Shown one piece after another: positions 48,905 through 57,803 of a stretch of DNA of 60,669 nucleotides. Source of the DNA: Planctomycetota bacterium (GTDB lineage: Bacteria > Planctomycetota > UBA1135 > GCA-002686595). The translations under genes and the position numbers were made by a program. Each line of letters starts with the position of its first letter. Position 1 is the first letter of the stretch. The stretch is from NCBI GenBank assembly GCA_009691855.1, contig SIAI01000023.1:1-60669 (forward strand), read 5' to 3'. Below the pieces are notes generated by a model. That model saw nothing but the letters and a program-made list of their open reading frames with translations, made no database searches and had not been told where the DNA came from.

Positions 48905-49627
48905 CTACGGGTCCTGAACGGGGCTGTTGGCGCCGGTCGTCCCGGCGGACTTTTTTTTCGCGGACTCGACGGCTTCCATGCGCTCCCATTCCTCGAGGAA
49001 CAGCTTGCGGCCGCGGTGCAGACGCCAGCGCACGGTGACATGGGTCGTGCCCACGATGCGCGCGATTTCGGTGCACGGCAAGCCCTCCAGCTCGCGCAGG
49101 ATCATCACCGAGCGAAAGTGCGGCGCCAGACGCTCGATGCAGGCGCGCACACGCTGGGCGGTCTCCATCTGCTCCATTGCCGCCGAGGGCGCCGGGCCGT
49201 CCGGGTCGGCCAGATCCAGGTCGGCTTCTTCTTCCTCCTCGGCCGTGGTGCTCATCGCCGGGCGGCGCTTGCGCAGCAGGTCGATCGCCAGGTTGGTGAC
49301 GATGCGATACAGCCAGGTGGTGAACTCGTGCTCGAAGTCGAAGCGCTCGAGGTTGCGAAACACCCGCAGGAAGGCTTCCTGCGCCAGATCGCGGGCGTCC
49401 TCGCGGTTGGCGATCAGCCCCAGGGCCACGCGCATGGCGCGCTCCTCATGCCGCCGCACGAGCTCGGCGAAAGCCCGCTCCTCCCCCTGCTGAGCACGGC
49501 GGATCAGGTCATGGTCGCTCGGACCGTCGAGGGGAGGCTCGAAGGGCAGCGGGTTCTCAGAGGCGATCTTCTCGCTCACGCTCACGACAGGGGGGCCGCA
49601 GCGCGGGGACGCGGCACGGGGAAGCAT
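48905..49627 (-). CDS. ECF RNA polymerase sigma factor
   Basis: Sigma-70 family factor of group IV. Region 2 is RAFAELVRRHEERAMRVALG through DARDLAQEAFLRVFRNLERFD and FTTWLYRIVTNLAIDLLRKRR. An acidic linker (EEEEEADLDLADPD) joins it to region 4, RVRACIERLAPHFRSVMILR and TEIARIVGTTHVTVRWRLHRGR, the DNA-binding helix pair. The C-terminus carries KKKSAG. The start is unsure: ATG at 49627 gives 240 residues. An ATG at 49651 touches a TAGGCT -10-like hexamer, and GTG at 49585 is also possible. Confidence 0.9.
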   Translation of the reverse strand: MLPRAASPRCGPPVVSVSEKIASENPLPFEPPLDGPSDHDLIRRAQQGEERAFAELVRRHEERAMRVALGLIANREDARDLAQEAFLRVFRNLERFDFEHEFTTWLYRIVTNLAIDLLRKRRPAMSTTAEEEEEADLDLADPDGPAPSAAMEQMETAQRVRACIERLAPHFRSVMILRELEGLPCTEIARIVGTTHVTVRWRLHRGRKLFLEEWERMEAVESAKKKSAGTTGANSPVQDP

Positions 49628-49711
49628 CGGTACTCGAACGCGCCTGACCATAGCCTAGCAACGACGCCAAGGTACGGGGTGCCCGGACAAGCGTTGGCCA
49701 GGGGCCGGCGC

Positions 49712-50710
49712 CTACAGAACCCGCGGGAAGCGCCCGGGGATCTCGGCGATGCGCCGGTATTTTTTTCGGCGGCGCAGCAAGAGCTCGTCTATCGGCACCT
49801 GGCCGAGCTCGCGCAGGTTGCGCAGCAGCACGCGGCGCACCTCGTTCATGGCCACGGAGGGCGCCCGGTGGGCGCCGCCCAGGGGCTCGCGGATAACCTC
49901 GTCCACCACCCCGAGCTCGATCAGGTCCTTGGAGGTCAGGCGCAGGGCTTCGGCCGCCTCGGGCGAGCGCTCGCCGTCCTTCCACAGGATCGCGGCGCAG
50001 CCCTCGGGGCTGATCACGGAGTAATAGGCGTGCTCCATCATGAGCACCCGATCCCCCACCCCGATCCCCAGCGCCCCGCCCGAGCCGCCCTCGCCCACGA
50101 CCACCACCACGATCGGTACGCGCAGGGTCATCATCGCCAGGATGTTCTCGGCGATGGCCATGGCCTGGCCGCGCTCCTCGGCGCCGATGCCTGGGTAGGC
50201 GCCGGGAGTGTTGATCATGCACAGGATCGGCAGGCCCAGCTTCTCGGCCAGCTTCATCTTGCGCAGCGCCTTGCGGTAGCCCTCGGGGTGCGCGCAGCCG
50301 AAGTTGGTCTCCATGCGCTCCTTGGTCGTGCGCCCCTTGCGGTGCGCGACCAGCAGGAAACGCCAGTCCTCCATGGTGGCGAAACCGGTGACGATGGCGC
50401 GGTCGTCGCCGAAGGCGCGGTCGCCGTGCAGCTCCACGAAGTCGTCCAGGATCTCCTGGATGTAGTCGTTGGCCACGGGTCGCTTCTGGTGCCGGGCAAC
50501 GTTCACGCGCTCCCAGGCCGAGAGGTCCGAGTACGTCTTGTGGATCGTCTCGCGCAGGCGGGCCTTGAGCGCCTCGATCTCGCTGGAGATGTCCAGACGG
50601 GTGGACAGGGACAGCGATTCGAGCTCGGCGATCTGGGACTCGATCTCCTCGATCGGGCGCTCGAAAGCCAGACCCGGCGTGGTGCTCTCCGTCCGTTGTG
50701 TTTCGCTCAC
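49712..50710 (-). CDS. accA: acetyl-CoA carboxylase carboxyltransferase alpha subunit
   Basis: With AccD it transfers carboxyl from biotin to acetyl-CoA to make malonyl-CoA for fatty-acid synthesis. The 332 residues have the usual layout: N-terminal helix ERPIEEIESQIAELESL, RPVANDYIQEILDDFVELHGDR, GFATMEDWRFLLVAHRKG, INTPGAYPGIGAEERGQA and the oxyanion loop EGGSGGALGIGVGDRV. The GTG at 50710 is preferred because family homology starts just after it. An ATG at 50767 with AGGAG 3 bases away is an alternative and would add a Pro-rich lead across a C-run. No accD is in the window. Confidence 0.94.
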   Translation of the reverse strand: MSETQRTESTTPGLAFERPIEEIESQIAELESLSLSTRLDISSEIEALKARLRETIHKTYSDLSAWERVNVARHQKRPVANDYIQEILDDFVELHGDRAFGDDRAIVTGFATMEDWRFLLVAHRKGRTTKERMETNFGCAHPEGYRKALRKMKLAEKLGLPILCMINTPGAYPGIGAEERGQAMAIAENILAMMTLRVPIVVVVVGEGGSGGALGIGVGDRVLMMEHAYYSVISPEGCAAILWKDGERSPEAAEALRLTSKDLIELGVVDEVIREPLGGAHRAPSVAMNEVRRVLLRNLRELGQVPIDELLLRRRKKYRRIAEIPGRFPRVL

Positions 50711-50813
50711 TGCGGGGGGGGGTCTGGGGGGTCGTGCGGGATCGCAGGTCGCCGTGCAGGAGGGCATGCTCTCCTGGCGCGGGGCAAATGCGCAAGCCCC
50801 CCGCGCAGGGGTG

Positions 50814-50842
50814 TTGGGACGGCCCGCCTGGAGAGCTACCCT
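50814..50842 (+). promoter_or_regulatory. promoter of purL
   Basis: TTGGGA (50814-50819) and TACCCT (50837-50842) are separated by 17 bases, 31 bases upstream of the ATG. Confidence 0.5.
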
Positions 50843-50873
50843 ACGGCGCCTCGCCACCCTGCTGTTTCCCTCC

Positions 50874-53849
50874 ATGACCCCGACCGCCGAGGCCTCCAAG
50901 GACGAGACTCTATCCGTGCATCCCGCCCCCGACGCCTGGCGCGTGGAGGTCTTCCGCCGAGCGGCGATCGGCGACCCGGAAGGCGCGCACGTGGCCGCGG
51001 CGATGGGCGAGCTGGGCCTTGCCCGGCCGGCCGAGGTGCGCGTGGCCAAGGGCTACCTGCTGGCGCCCGGCTACGCCAAGAAGGTCGTGGACGAGATCGC
51101 CACGCAGGTGCTGGCCGATCCGGTGGTGAACGAGGTGCGCGTGCTCGCGCCGCGCGCCGCGGCGCGCAGCGGCACGGGCCATCGCATCCTGGTGATGCCG
51201 CGCCCGGGGGTGATGGATCCGGTCGCCCACACGCTGGAGGACCTGCTGGCGCGCTCGGGCCGGACGCCGCAGAACGGCTCGCCGGCCGTCGCGACCTACC
51301 GCGTGTTCGAGCTGCGCGGCACGTACGCGCGCGAGGAGCTCGCGCAGCTCTCGGCCAAGCTCCTGGCCAACGAGACGATCGAGGTGGTGCGCGTCGATCG
51401 TGAGGACCTGCCCTACGGCGAGCGCTTCCCGAGCGCGCTGCGCGGCCGGGTCGAGGTGCCGCTCTTGCGGCGCAGCGACGAAGAACTCGTGCAGCTCTCG
51501 CGCGAGGGCCAGCTCAGCCTCTCGCTGACCGAGATGCGCGCGATCCAGGCGCACTTTTCCGGGCTGAAGCGCGAGCCGAGCGCGTGCGAGCTCGAGACCC
51601 TGGCGCAGACCTGGAGCGAGCACTGCAAGCACAAGACGTTCACCGGGGTGATCGACTTCACGCCGCCCGAGGGCGGTCCGGTGCAGCGCATCGACAACCT
51701 GCTGAAGAGCACCATCGCGCGCGCCACCTTCGAGCTGGCCAAGCCCTGGTGCGTGAGCGTGTTCAAGGACAACGCCGGCATCGTGGCCTTCGACCAGGGC
51801 CAGGACCTGTGCATCAAGGTCGAGACCCACAACCATCCCAGCGCGATCGACCCCTACGGCGGCGCGGGCACCGGCATCGGCGGCGTGATCCGCGACGTGC
51901 TCGGCGCCGGGCGTGGGGCGCGCCCGATCGCCAACACGGATGCGTTCTTCGTCGGCCCGCCGGACCTGCCCAAGGAGCGCGTGCCCAAGGGCACGATGCA
52001 CCCGCGGCGCATCCTGCGCGGCGTGGTGGCGGGCGTGCGCGACTACGGCAACCGCATGGGCATCCCCACGGTCAGTGGCGGGGTGTGGTTCGACGAGGGC
52101 TACACCGCCAACCCGCTGGTCTACGCGGGCACGATCGGGATCCTGCCGCACGCCGACGCCGAGAAGGAGGTGCGCTCCGGCGACGTGATCGTGTCCGTGG
52201 GCGGACGCACCGGCCGCGACGGCATCCACGGCGCGACCTTCAGCTCGGTCGAGCTCAGCGAGCACTCCGAGACGGTCTCCTCTTCGGCCGTGCAGATCGG
52301 CGATCCGATCACCGAGAAGCGCACGCTCGACTGTCTCCTGGTGGCGCGCGACCGCGGCCTGTATCGCGCGCTCACCGACTGCGGCGCGGGCGGCTATTCC
52401 TCGGCCGTGGGCGAGATGGGCGAGAACACCGGGGCCGAGGTCGAGCTCGAGGACGTACACCTGAAGTACCCGGGCCTCGCCTCGCATGAGATCTGGATCA
52501 GCGAGGCTCAGGAGCGCATGGTCCTCGCCGTTCCGCCCGAGCACGTGGACGAGCTCGTTTCCCTGTTCGCGGCCGAAGACGTGGAGGCGACCGTGCTCGG
52601 CCGCTTCACCGACACCCAGCGTCTGGTGGTCAAGGACCGCGGCGCGATCGTGTGCGAACTCGACATGCGCTTCCTGCACGGCGGCAACCCGCGCCCGGTG
52701 CGCAGCGCGCGCTGGACGCGGCCCGAACACGCCGATCCGGGCTGCGCCGCGCCGACGCGCGGTCACGCGCGCACGCTGCTCGCCCTGCTCGCCCTGCCCG
52801 AGGTCGCCAGCAAGGAATGGATCGTGCGCCAGTACGACCACGAGGTGCAGGGCAACTCGGTGGTGAAGTCGCTGGTCGGCGTGCACGGCGACGCGCCCAG
52901 CGACGCGGCCGTGCTGCAACCGCTGGCGAGCTCGCGCATGGGCGTCGCCATCGCCTGCGGTGCGAATCCGCGCTTCGGCGTGCTCGATCCGTACGCCATG
53001 GCGCTGGCGGTGATCGACGAGGCGCTGCGCAACGCGGTGGCGGTCGGCGCCGATCCCGCGCGCGTGGCCATCCTCGACAACTTCTCGTGGGGCAACTGCG
53101 ACAAGCCCGACCGGCTGGGTTCCTTGGTGCTGGCCTCGCAGGGGTGCTACGACGCGGCCAAGGCCTTCGGCACGCCCTTCGTCTCGGGCAAGGACAGCCT
53201 GAACAACGAGTACCGCGTGGGCGACGAGACGCTCTCGATCCCGCCCACGCTGCTGATCACCGCGCTGGGCATCGTGCCGGACGTGGCGCGCTGCGTGTCG
53301 ATGGACGCGAAGCGCGCCGGGAACCGTGTGTACGTCGTGGGCGCGACGCGGCCTGAGCTCGGCGGCTCCTTGCTGCACGAGCTCGAGGGCCGGCGCGGCG
53401 GCCGCGTGCCGCGCGTCGAGCTCGCGCGCGCGCCGCGGCTCTTCGCCGCGCTGCACGCGGCCGTGCGCGCGGGCTGCGTGGCGAGCTGCCACGACCTCTC
53501 CGAGGGCGGCCTGGCGCTGGCCGCGGCCGAGATGGCCTTCGGCGGTGAGCTCGGGCTCGCGCTCGACCTCGCCCAGCTGCCGGTCGAGGGCGCGCTCGCG
53601 GGCGCCGACACGACTGGCGAGGCGGACACCTGGCGCCTGTTCGCCGAGTCCTGCTCGCGCTTCCTGGTCGAGGTGACGGCGGAGCGGGCGCCCGAGTTCG
53701 AACGCCTGCTCGCCGGCCTGCCCTGCGCCGCGCTCGGCGAGGTGCGCGCCGAGCCCGTGCTCTCCGTACGCGGCACCGCCGGCCGGGCGCTGTTCGAGGT
53801 CCCCGTCGCCGAGCTGCGGCGCGCCTTCCACTCGGCCTTCCAGGGGTGA
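50874..53849 (+). CDS. purL: phosphoribosylformylglycinamidine synthase PurL with N-terminal PurS-like domains
   Basis: Purine pathway step 4: FGAR to FGAM using ATP and ammonia from PurQ. The 991 residues exceed the usual 720-750 of small PurL. Residues 20-95 (WRVEVFRRAAIGDPEGAHVA, KGYLLAPGYAKK) and 100-170 (HRILVMPRPGVMDPVAHTLE, then LLANETIEVVRV) look like two PurS-type beta-alpha-beta domains in tandem, so PurS is probably supplied in cis. The PurL core has LAQTWSEHCKHKTF, ETHNHPSAIDPYGGAGTGIGG and CGAGGYSSAVGEMGE. There is no glutaminase domain; PurQ is the next gene. Confidence 0.94.
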   Translation: MTPTAEASKDETLSVHPAPDAWRVEVFRRAAIGDPEGAHVAAAMGELGLARPAEVRVAKGYLLAPGYAKKVVDEIATQVLADPVVNEVRVLAPRAAARSGTGHRILVMPRPGVMDPVAHTLEDLLARSGRTPQNGSPAVATYRVFELRGTYAREELAQLSAKLLANETIEVVRVDREDLPYGERFPSALRGRVEVPLLRRSDEELVQLSREGQLSLSLTEMRAIQAHFSGLKREPSACELETLAQTWSEHCKHKTFTGVIDFTPPEGGPVQRIDNLLKSTIARATFELAKPWCVSVFKDNAGIVAFDQGQDLCIKVETHNHPSAIDPYGGAGTGIGGVIRDVLGAGRGARPIANTDAFFVGPPDLPKERVPKGTMHPRRILRGVVAGVRDYGNRMGIPTVSGGVWFDEGYTANPLVYAGTIGILPHADAEKEVRSGDVIVSVGGRTGRDGIHGATFSSVELSEHSETVSSSAVQIGDPITEKRTLDCLLVARDRGLYRALTDCGAGGYSSAVGEMGENTGAEVELEDVHLKYPGLASHEIWISEAQERMVLAVPPEHVDELVSLFAAEDVEATVLGRFTDTQRLVVKDRGAIVCELDMRFLHGGNPRPVRSARWTRPEHADPGCAAPTRGHARTLLALLALPEVASKEWIVRQYDHEVQGNSVVKSLVGVHGDAPSDAAVLQPLASSRMGVAIACGANPRFGVLDPYAMALAVIDEALRNAVAVGADPARVAILDNFSWGNCDKPDRLGSLVLASQGCYDAAKAFGTPFVSGKDSLNNEYRVGDETLSIPPTLLITALGIVPDVARCVSMDAKRAGNRVYVVGATRPELGGSLLHELEGRRGGRVPRVELARAPRLFAALHAAVRAGCVASCHDLSEGGLALAAAEMAFGGELGLALDLAQLPVEGALAGADTTGEADTWRLFAESCSRFLVEVTAERAPEFERLLAGLPCAALGEVRAEPVLSVRGTAGRALFEVPVAELRRAFHSAFQG

Positions 53850-53871
53850 AGCCGCGCTCGAAAGACAACGG

Positions 53872-54711
53872 ATGAAACCGATGCAACGAGACTCCGACGT
53901 CCGCGCCCTGGTCCTGCGCTCGGCCGGCACGAACTGCGACGGCGAGACCGTGCGCGCGTTCTCCCTGGCCGGGGCCCAGACCTCGCTGGTGCACCTGAAC
54001 GAGCTCGCGCGCGACCCGGCGCGGCTCCACGACCAGGAGATCCTGGTGCTCCCCGGCGGTTTCAGCTACGGCGACTACATCGCCGCCGGACGCGTGTTCG
54101 GCCTGGAGCTGCGCCAGCGCCTGCTCGAGCCGCTGCAGCGCTTCGTGGAGGAGGGCGGTTTCGTGGTCGGCATCTGCAACGGCTTCCAGATCCTGGTCGA
54201 GCTGGGGCTGTTCGAGCCCGAGGCTGGACAACGCCACATCGCGCTGACCGACAACGCGGCGAACCGCTTCGAGTGCCGCTGGATCACGCTGCGCTCGGAG
54301 CGCTGCGCGACGCCCTACCTGGTCCCCGGCGAGCTCCTCCCGGCCCCGGTGGCGCACGGCGAGGGACGCTTCGTGGTCCAGGACAAGGACGTGCTGCGCG
54401 AGCTCTTCGCGCGCGGTCAGGTGGCGCTCACCTACGTCGATCCGGCGCACCTCGCCCCGGCCGGCGCGGACGCGCCGAGCGTGCCCTACCCGTTGAACCC
54501 GAACGGCTCGATCGCCAACATCGCCGGTCTCTGTGATCCAACCGGTCGCGTGCTAGGCCTCATGCCCCACCCCGAACGCAACCTCGCTCCCTGGCACCAT
54601 CCGCGCTGGACGCGCCTGCCGGCGCGCGAGGCGGGCGAGGGACTCGGGTTCTACCGCCGCATGGTGGAGGCCGCCCGGGCACGCTCCCCCCTTCCCACCT
54701 CGAAGCCATGA
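53872..54711 (+). CDS. purQ: phosphoribosylformylglycinamidine synthase glutaminase subunit PurQ
   Basis: Supplies ammonia from glutamine to PurL. Class I amidotransferase of 279 residues. Catalytic Cys102 is in GICNGFQIL, with His233 and Glu235 in MPHPERN. RSAGTNCDGET and VLPGGFSYGDYIAAG are family marks. The length is about 50 residues above small PurQ, mainly from insertions in the second half (TYVDPAHLAPAGAD). ATG start 22 bases after purL. Its TGA overlaps the start of a lipoprotein gene (ATGA). Confidence 0.95.
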   Translation: MKPMQRDSDVRALVLRSAGTNCDGETVRAFSLAGAQTSLVHLNELARDPARLHDQEILVLPGGFSYGDYIAAGRVFGLELRQRLLEPLQRFVEEGGFVVGICNGFQILVELGLFEPEAGQRHIALTDNAANRFECRWITLRSERCATPYLVPGELLPAPVAHGEGRFVVQDKDVLRELFARGQVALTYVDPAHLAPAGADAPSVPYPLNPNGSIANIAGLCDPTGRVLGLMPHPERNLAPWHHPRWTRLPAREAGEGLGFYRRMVEAARARSPLPTSKP

Positions 54712-55097
54712 AACACCCGCTGCTGTTCCTCGCTCTCGCACCCCTGTTCTCGGGCTGCTTCCTGGCCGCCGCCGCCGGCGCCGGCTTCATCCTCAGCCAG
54801 CAGGTGCTGCCCAACGACGTGCACGTGACGCAGGTCGCGCTGGACGTCGAGAAGGTGTGGCCCTCGGTCAAGGAGACCGCCGGCATCTGGCAAGAACCCG
54901 GCAGCGAGCCGACCGTGCAAGACTTCCCGCGCACGATCCACGCCAAGGTGGACGGCGCCAAGGTGACGATCGAGGTCGAGGCCATCGACGTCGATCGCAC
55001 CACCATCCGTGTTTCGGCCGAGAAGTACCTGACCAAGGACAACGCGACGGCGGAACAGGTGATGAGCGGGATCCTTGAGCGCCTGAAGAAGCTGTAG
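54708..55097 (+). CDS. DUF3568 family lipoprotein
   Basis: A 129-residue lipoprotein. Signal MKHPLLFLALAPLFSGC places the lipid Cys at residue 17. The body has the family layout: a Gly/Ala hydrophobic segment (AAAGAGFILSQQVLPNDVHV), then VALDVEKVWPSVKETAGIW, KVDGAKVTIEVEAIDVDRTT and IRVSAEKYLTKDNATAEQVM. Function unknown. Coupling to purQ by the ATGA overlap is odd for an envelope protein and probably reflects transcription, not shared function. Confidence 0.78.
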   Translation: MKHPLLFLALAPLFSGCFLAAAAGAGFILSQQVLPNDVHVTQVALDVEKVWPSVKETAGIWQEPGSEPTVQDFPRTIHAKVDGAKVTIEVEAIDVDRTTIRVSAEKYLTKDNATAEQVMSGILERLKKL

Positions 55098-55109
55098 TGC
55101 GCGCCCGCG

Positions 55110-57272
55110 CTACTTCTCGGCGTCCTCGCCGACGTAGCCCATCGCGCGCATGTTCGCCAGCTCCTCGCTGGAGAGGTTCGAGACCTCCTGCGTGACCAGC
55201 GGCGTCAAGAGTTCCTCCAGTAGCGCGCGTTGCGCGCGCGCGAGCTCGGTGGGCCAGGCCTCGCGCTCGAGCAGGCTGGAACGCTCGGCCGGATCGAGGG
55301 CGAGGTCGAAGGCGGCGTGCAGCTTCCCTGCGCGCACGGCCTCCAGGTCCTCGTAGGCGATCAGCTTGCGCGCGCCGTCGATCACGGCCAGGGTCGAAGG
55401 TGTGCTGCCGTGGTGCGACTGGAAGGCGAACAGCACGCGCTCCGCGGCCGGATCGAGCAGCGAGCGACCGCGCCACTCGGGCGGCGACGGCAGCCGCGCC
55501 AGGCTGGCCAGCGTCGGCGCGAAGTCGATCAGCGACACGGGACGCTCCTCGAGCCCTGGAGTCACGCCCGGGCCGGCGAGGACGAGCGGTACGCGCAGCT
55601 CCTCCTCGAACACCGCGTCGCCGTGGAACGGGCGGCCGTGCTCGAAGAACGCCTCGCCGTGGTCGCTGGTGAACAAGAGGTAGCCGTTGCGCGTCAGGCC
55701 GCGCGTGTCGAACTCGCTCCGGCAGCGCCCGAAGAGGGCGTCCAGCTCGCAGGCCGCGCCGCGGTAGAGGTCGTGCAGGCGTCCGGCGATCTCGGCCAGC
55801 GCCGGATCGCTGGGCGGCTGTTCGGGTCCGATCTCGAAGGCCTGCGCGGCGCGCAGCACGTCCGCGTAGTCGCGCTCCAGGCGCAGCGAGCCCGCGAGCC
55901 GCGCGCGCGTCTCGGCGCGCAGCGTGTAGGGCGTGTGCGCGGCGTAGCTCTGCACGAACAGAAAAATCGGCCGGCCGTCGTCGGCGTCAAGGAACGCGCG
56001 CACGCGCGCGAGCGTGTCCGTCTCGCGGCGCTCGTCGAAGCTGGCGAAGCCCTGCTCGAGGCCGTGGCTGCGCGAGACCATCACGCCGTCGGTGACCGCG
56101 CCGCAGCGGTAGCCGTGCGCGCTCAAGCGCTCGGCCAGCGTCAGCACCGCTGAAGGCAGCGGATTGAAGTAGTCCACCTGCCCGTTCTGGTGCGGGAACA
56201 CGCCGGAGAACATCGAGGAGTGCGCCGGCAGCGTGTGCGTGCTGGTGGACCAGGCGCGGCGGAAGACGCGCGCCGCGCTCGCGAAGCGGTCGATCTCGGG
56301 CGTGACGCCGCTCTCTGAGCCGTAGGCCGTGAGGTTGTCGGCGCGGAAGGTGTCGGCCAGGAACACGACGAGGTCGGGATGCTCGTGCGCATCCCACGGG
56401 CGCGCGCCGTAGCGTCCGAGCGCGCTCGGGCCCACGCTCGGCCCCAGGAACGAGGTCAGCGCCAGCGGCCCGTCCACCTCGAAGGTCAGCGCGGCCTTCT
56501 GCACCCCCCCGCGCGGCAGCACGACCTCGTGCCAGCGGATCGCTTCGCCCAGGACGTCGGGTTCGACGCGCTGCTCGAACAGCGTGGCGCCGTCCAGACG
56601 CACGCGGAAGGTGTGCACGGCGAGGCGCAGCTCCTTGGCGCCGAACAGCGGCTCGACGGCGGTTGCGAAGCGCAGACTGGACTCGCTGGGCAACCGACAG
56701 GCGACGCGCAGGCTACGGCCCTGCGGCACGAGGAAGCCCGCGCCCGACAGGCGTCGGCCGGCCACGCAGCGCACGCCCTCGACGCGGCTCTCGGCGTGCA
56801 CCACCGCGCGCAGCTCGACGCGCTCGGGTGCCGCTGCACCGGGCTCGAGCGCGAGCTCGAGCGTCGGCCCGCGCGCGGAACTGGTGCTGAACTGGCCGGC
56901 CTCGCGCCCGAAGGCTTCGGCGTCGGCCTGGTAGGCGAGCTCACGCCCAGCGGAGCTCAAACGGTAGGGAGCGCCGCCCGCCGCCGGACTGCCGACGGCC
57001 AGCACCGGCAGAACGGCGCGGAAACGCCCTGGCTGCGCCTCCGCATGCCAGGCCTCGCGCGCGAGCTCGACCACCAACCAGAACTGCTCGCCGTCGAGCT
57101 CGACCCGCGCGCCGCCGTCCGCGGGGAGCGCGCTCGACTCTGCCTTCACGTCCGCCACGCCGGCGAGGTCCACCCACGGCGAGCGGGGCTCGCCTGCGCA
57201 GGCGCAGAGAACCAGCGGCGCCAGGGCAAACGCCACGCAGACGCGGCCGGGGCGCGCGGCGCGCGAGCTCAT
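55110..57272 (-). CDS. sulfatase-fold lipoprotein with Thr at the nucleophile position
   Basis: A 720-residue exported hydrolase. Lipobox LCAC with Cys25. Residues 30-290 form a non-catalytic beta-rich domain. The alkaline-phosphatase/sulfatase domain begins near 300: VVFLADTFRADNLTAYG (metal Asp) and, at 343-355, STHTLPAHSSMFSG. Here the sulfatase C/S-x-P-S-R site reads T-L-P-A-H, so Thr347 would be the nucleophile, as in phosphoethanolamine- or phosphoglycerol-type enzymes, and formylglycine cannot form. LLFTSDHGEAFFEHGRPFHG is the second metal site. The ATG overlaps the fur-type gene stop (ATGA). Confidence 0.85.
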   Translation of the reverse strand: MSSRAARPGRVCVAFALAPLVLCACAGEPRSPWVDLAGVADVKAESSALPADGGARVELDGEQFWLVVELAREAWHAEAQPGRFRAVLPVLAVGSPAAGGAPYRLSSAGRELAYQADAEAFGREAGQFSTSSARGPTLELALEPGAAAPERVELRAVVHAESRVEGVRCVAGRRLSGAGFLVPQGRSLRVACRLPSESSLRFATAVEPLFGAKELRLAVHTFRVRLDGATLFEQRVEPDVLGEAIRWHEVVLPRGGVQKAALTFEVDGPLALTSFLGPSVGPSALGRYGARPWDAHEHPDLVVFLADTFRADNLTAYGSESGVTPEIDRFASAARVFRRAWSTSTHTLPAHSSMFSGVFPHQNGQVDYFNPLPSAVLTLAERLSAHGYRCGAVTDGVMVSRSHGLEQGFASFDERRETDTLARVRAFLDADDGRPIFLFVQSYAAHTPYTLRAETRARLAGSLRLERDYADVLRAAQAFEIGPEQPPSDPALAEIAGRLHDLYRGAACELDALFGRCRSEFDTRGLTRNGYLLFTSDHGEAFFEHGRPFHGDAVFEEELRVPLVLAGPGVTPGLEERPVSLIDFAPTLASLARLPSPPEWRGRSLLDPAAERVLFAFQSHHGSTPSTLAVIDGARKLIAYEDLEAVRAGKLHAAFDLALDPAERSSLLEREAWPTELARAQRALLEELLTPLVTQEVSNLSSEELANMRAMGYVGEDAEK

Positions 57273-57760
57273 CCGTCGACCTTGCTCGAGGCGCGGCGCA
57301 CGATCTCGGCGACGCGCTCGCGCTTCTTGGTGCAGGCGGCGCAGTTACCGAACAGGCGCAGGTTGTGGTATTGCAGCGTGAAGCCCTTGCGCAGTGCGGC
57401 CTCGCGCTGGGCGGTCTCGATGCGCTCGTCGCTGAACTCCTCGATCTTGCCGCAGTCGATGCACACAAGGTGATCGTGGTGGCGGTGGCCGAGGACGTGC
57501 TCGTACAAGAGCTCGCCCTTGCCCGCGTCCAACGTCTCGAGGAACTCGCCCTCGACCAGCAGCGAGAGCGTGCGGTAGACGGTCGCGCGCGACACGGCCG
57601 AGCCCGTCTCGGCGCGCATCCAGCCGTAGAGCGTCTCGGCCGAGAAGTGCTCGTGGGTGGCGAAGACGCGCTCGAAGATGCGCCGGCGCTGGTGCGTGAG
57701 CTTGAGCGCGCGCGTCTTGAGGAAGCGCTCGAACTGGCGTTGGATCGCGGACTGGTTCAC
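57269..57760 (-). CDS. Fur-family transcriptional regulator
   Basis: A 163-residue DNA-binding metalloregulator. The winged-helix domain has LKLTHQRRRIFERVFATHEH and SRATVYRTLSLLVEGEFLET. The dimer/metal domain has the HHDHLVCIDCGKIEEF segment (His cluster and first CxxC) and CAACTKK (second CxxC, structural zinc). Whether it is Fur, PerR or Zur cannot be decided by eye; the HHDH pattern is shared. It is upstream of and coupled to the sulfatase-fold gene. Confidence 0.92.
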   Translation of the reverse strand: MNQSAIQRQFERFLKTRALKLTHQRRRIFERVFATHEHFSAETLYGWMRAETGSAVSRATVYRTLSLLVEGEFLETLDAGKGELLYEHVLGHRHHDHLVCIDCGKIEEFSDERIETAQREAALRKGFTLQYHNLRLFGNCAACTKKRERVAEIVRRASSKVDG

Positions 57761-57803
57761 GGCAGGGCGCGGCGCATGGTATCCGCCGCGCAGCCCGGGC
57801 GAT

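Noticed and set aside
50711..50767. ATG at 50767 as the accA start
   Set aside because: The added residues are Pro/Arg-rich across a C-run and lie outside AccA homology; kept as an alternative.
50910..53930. A 1006-codon minus-strand frame opposite purL
   Set aside because: Shadow of purL third-position GC; no signal or domain, and His/Arg-rich composition.
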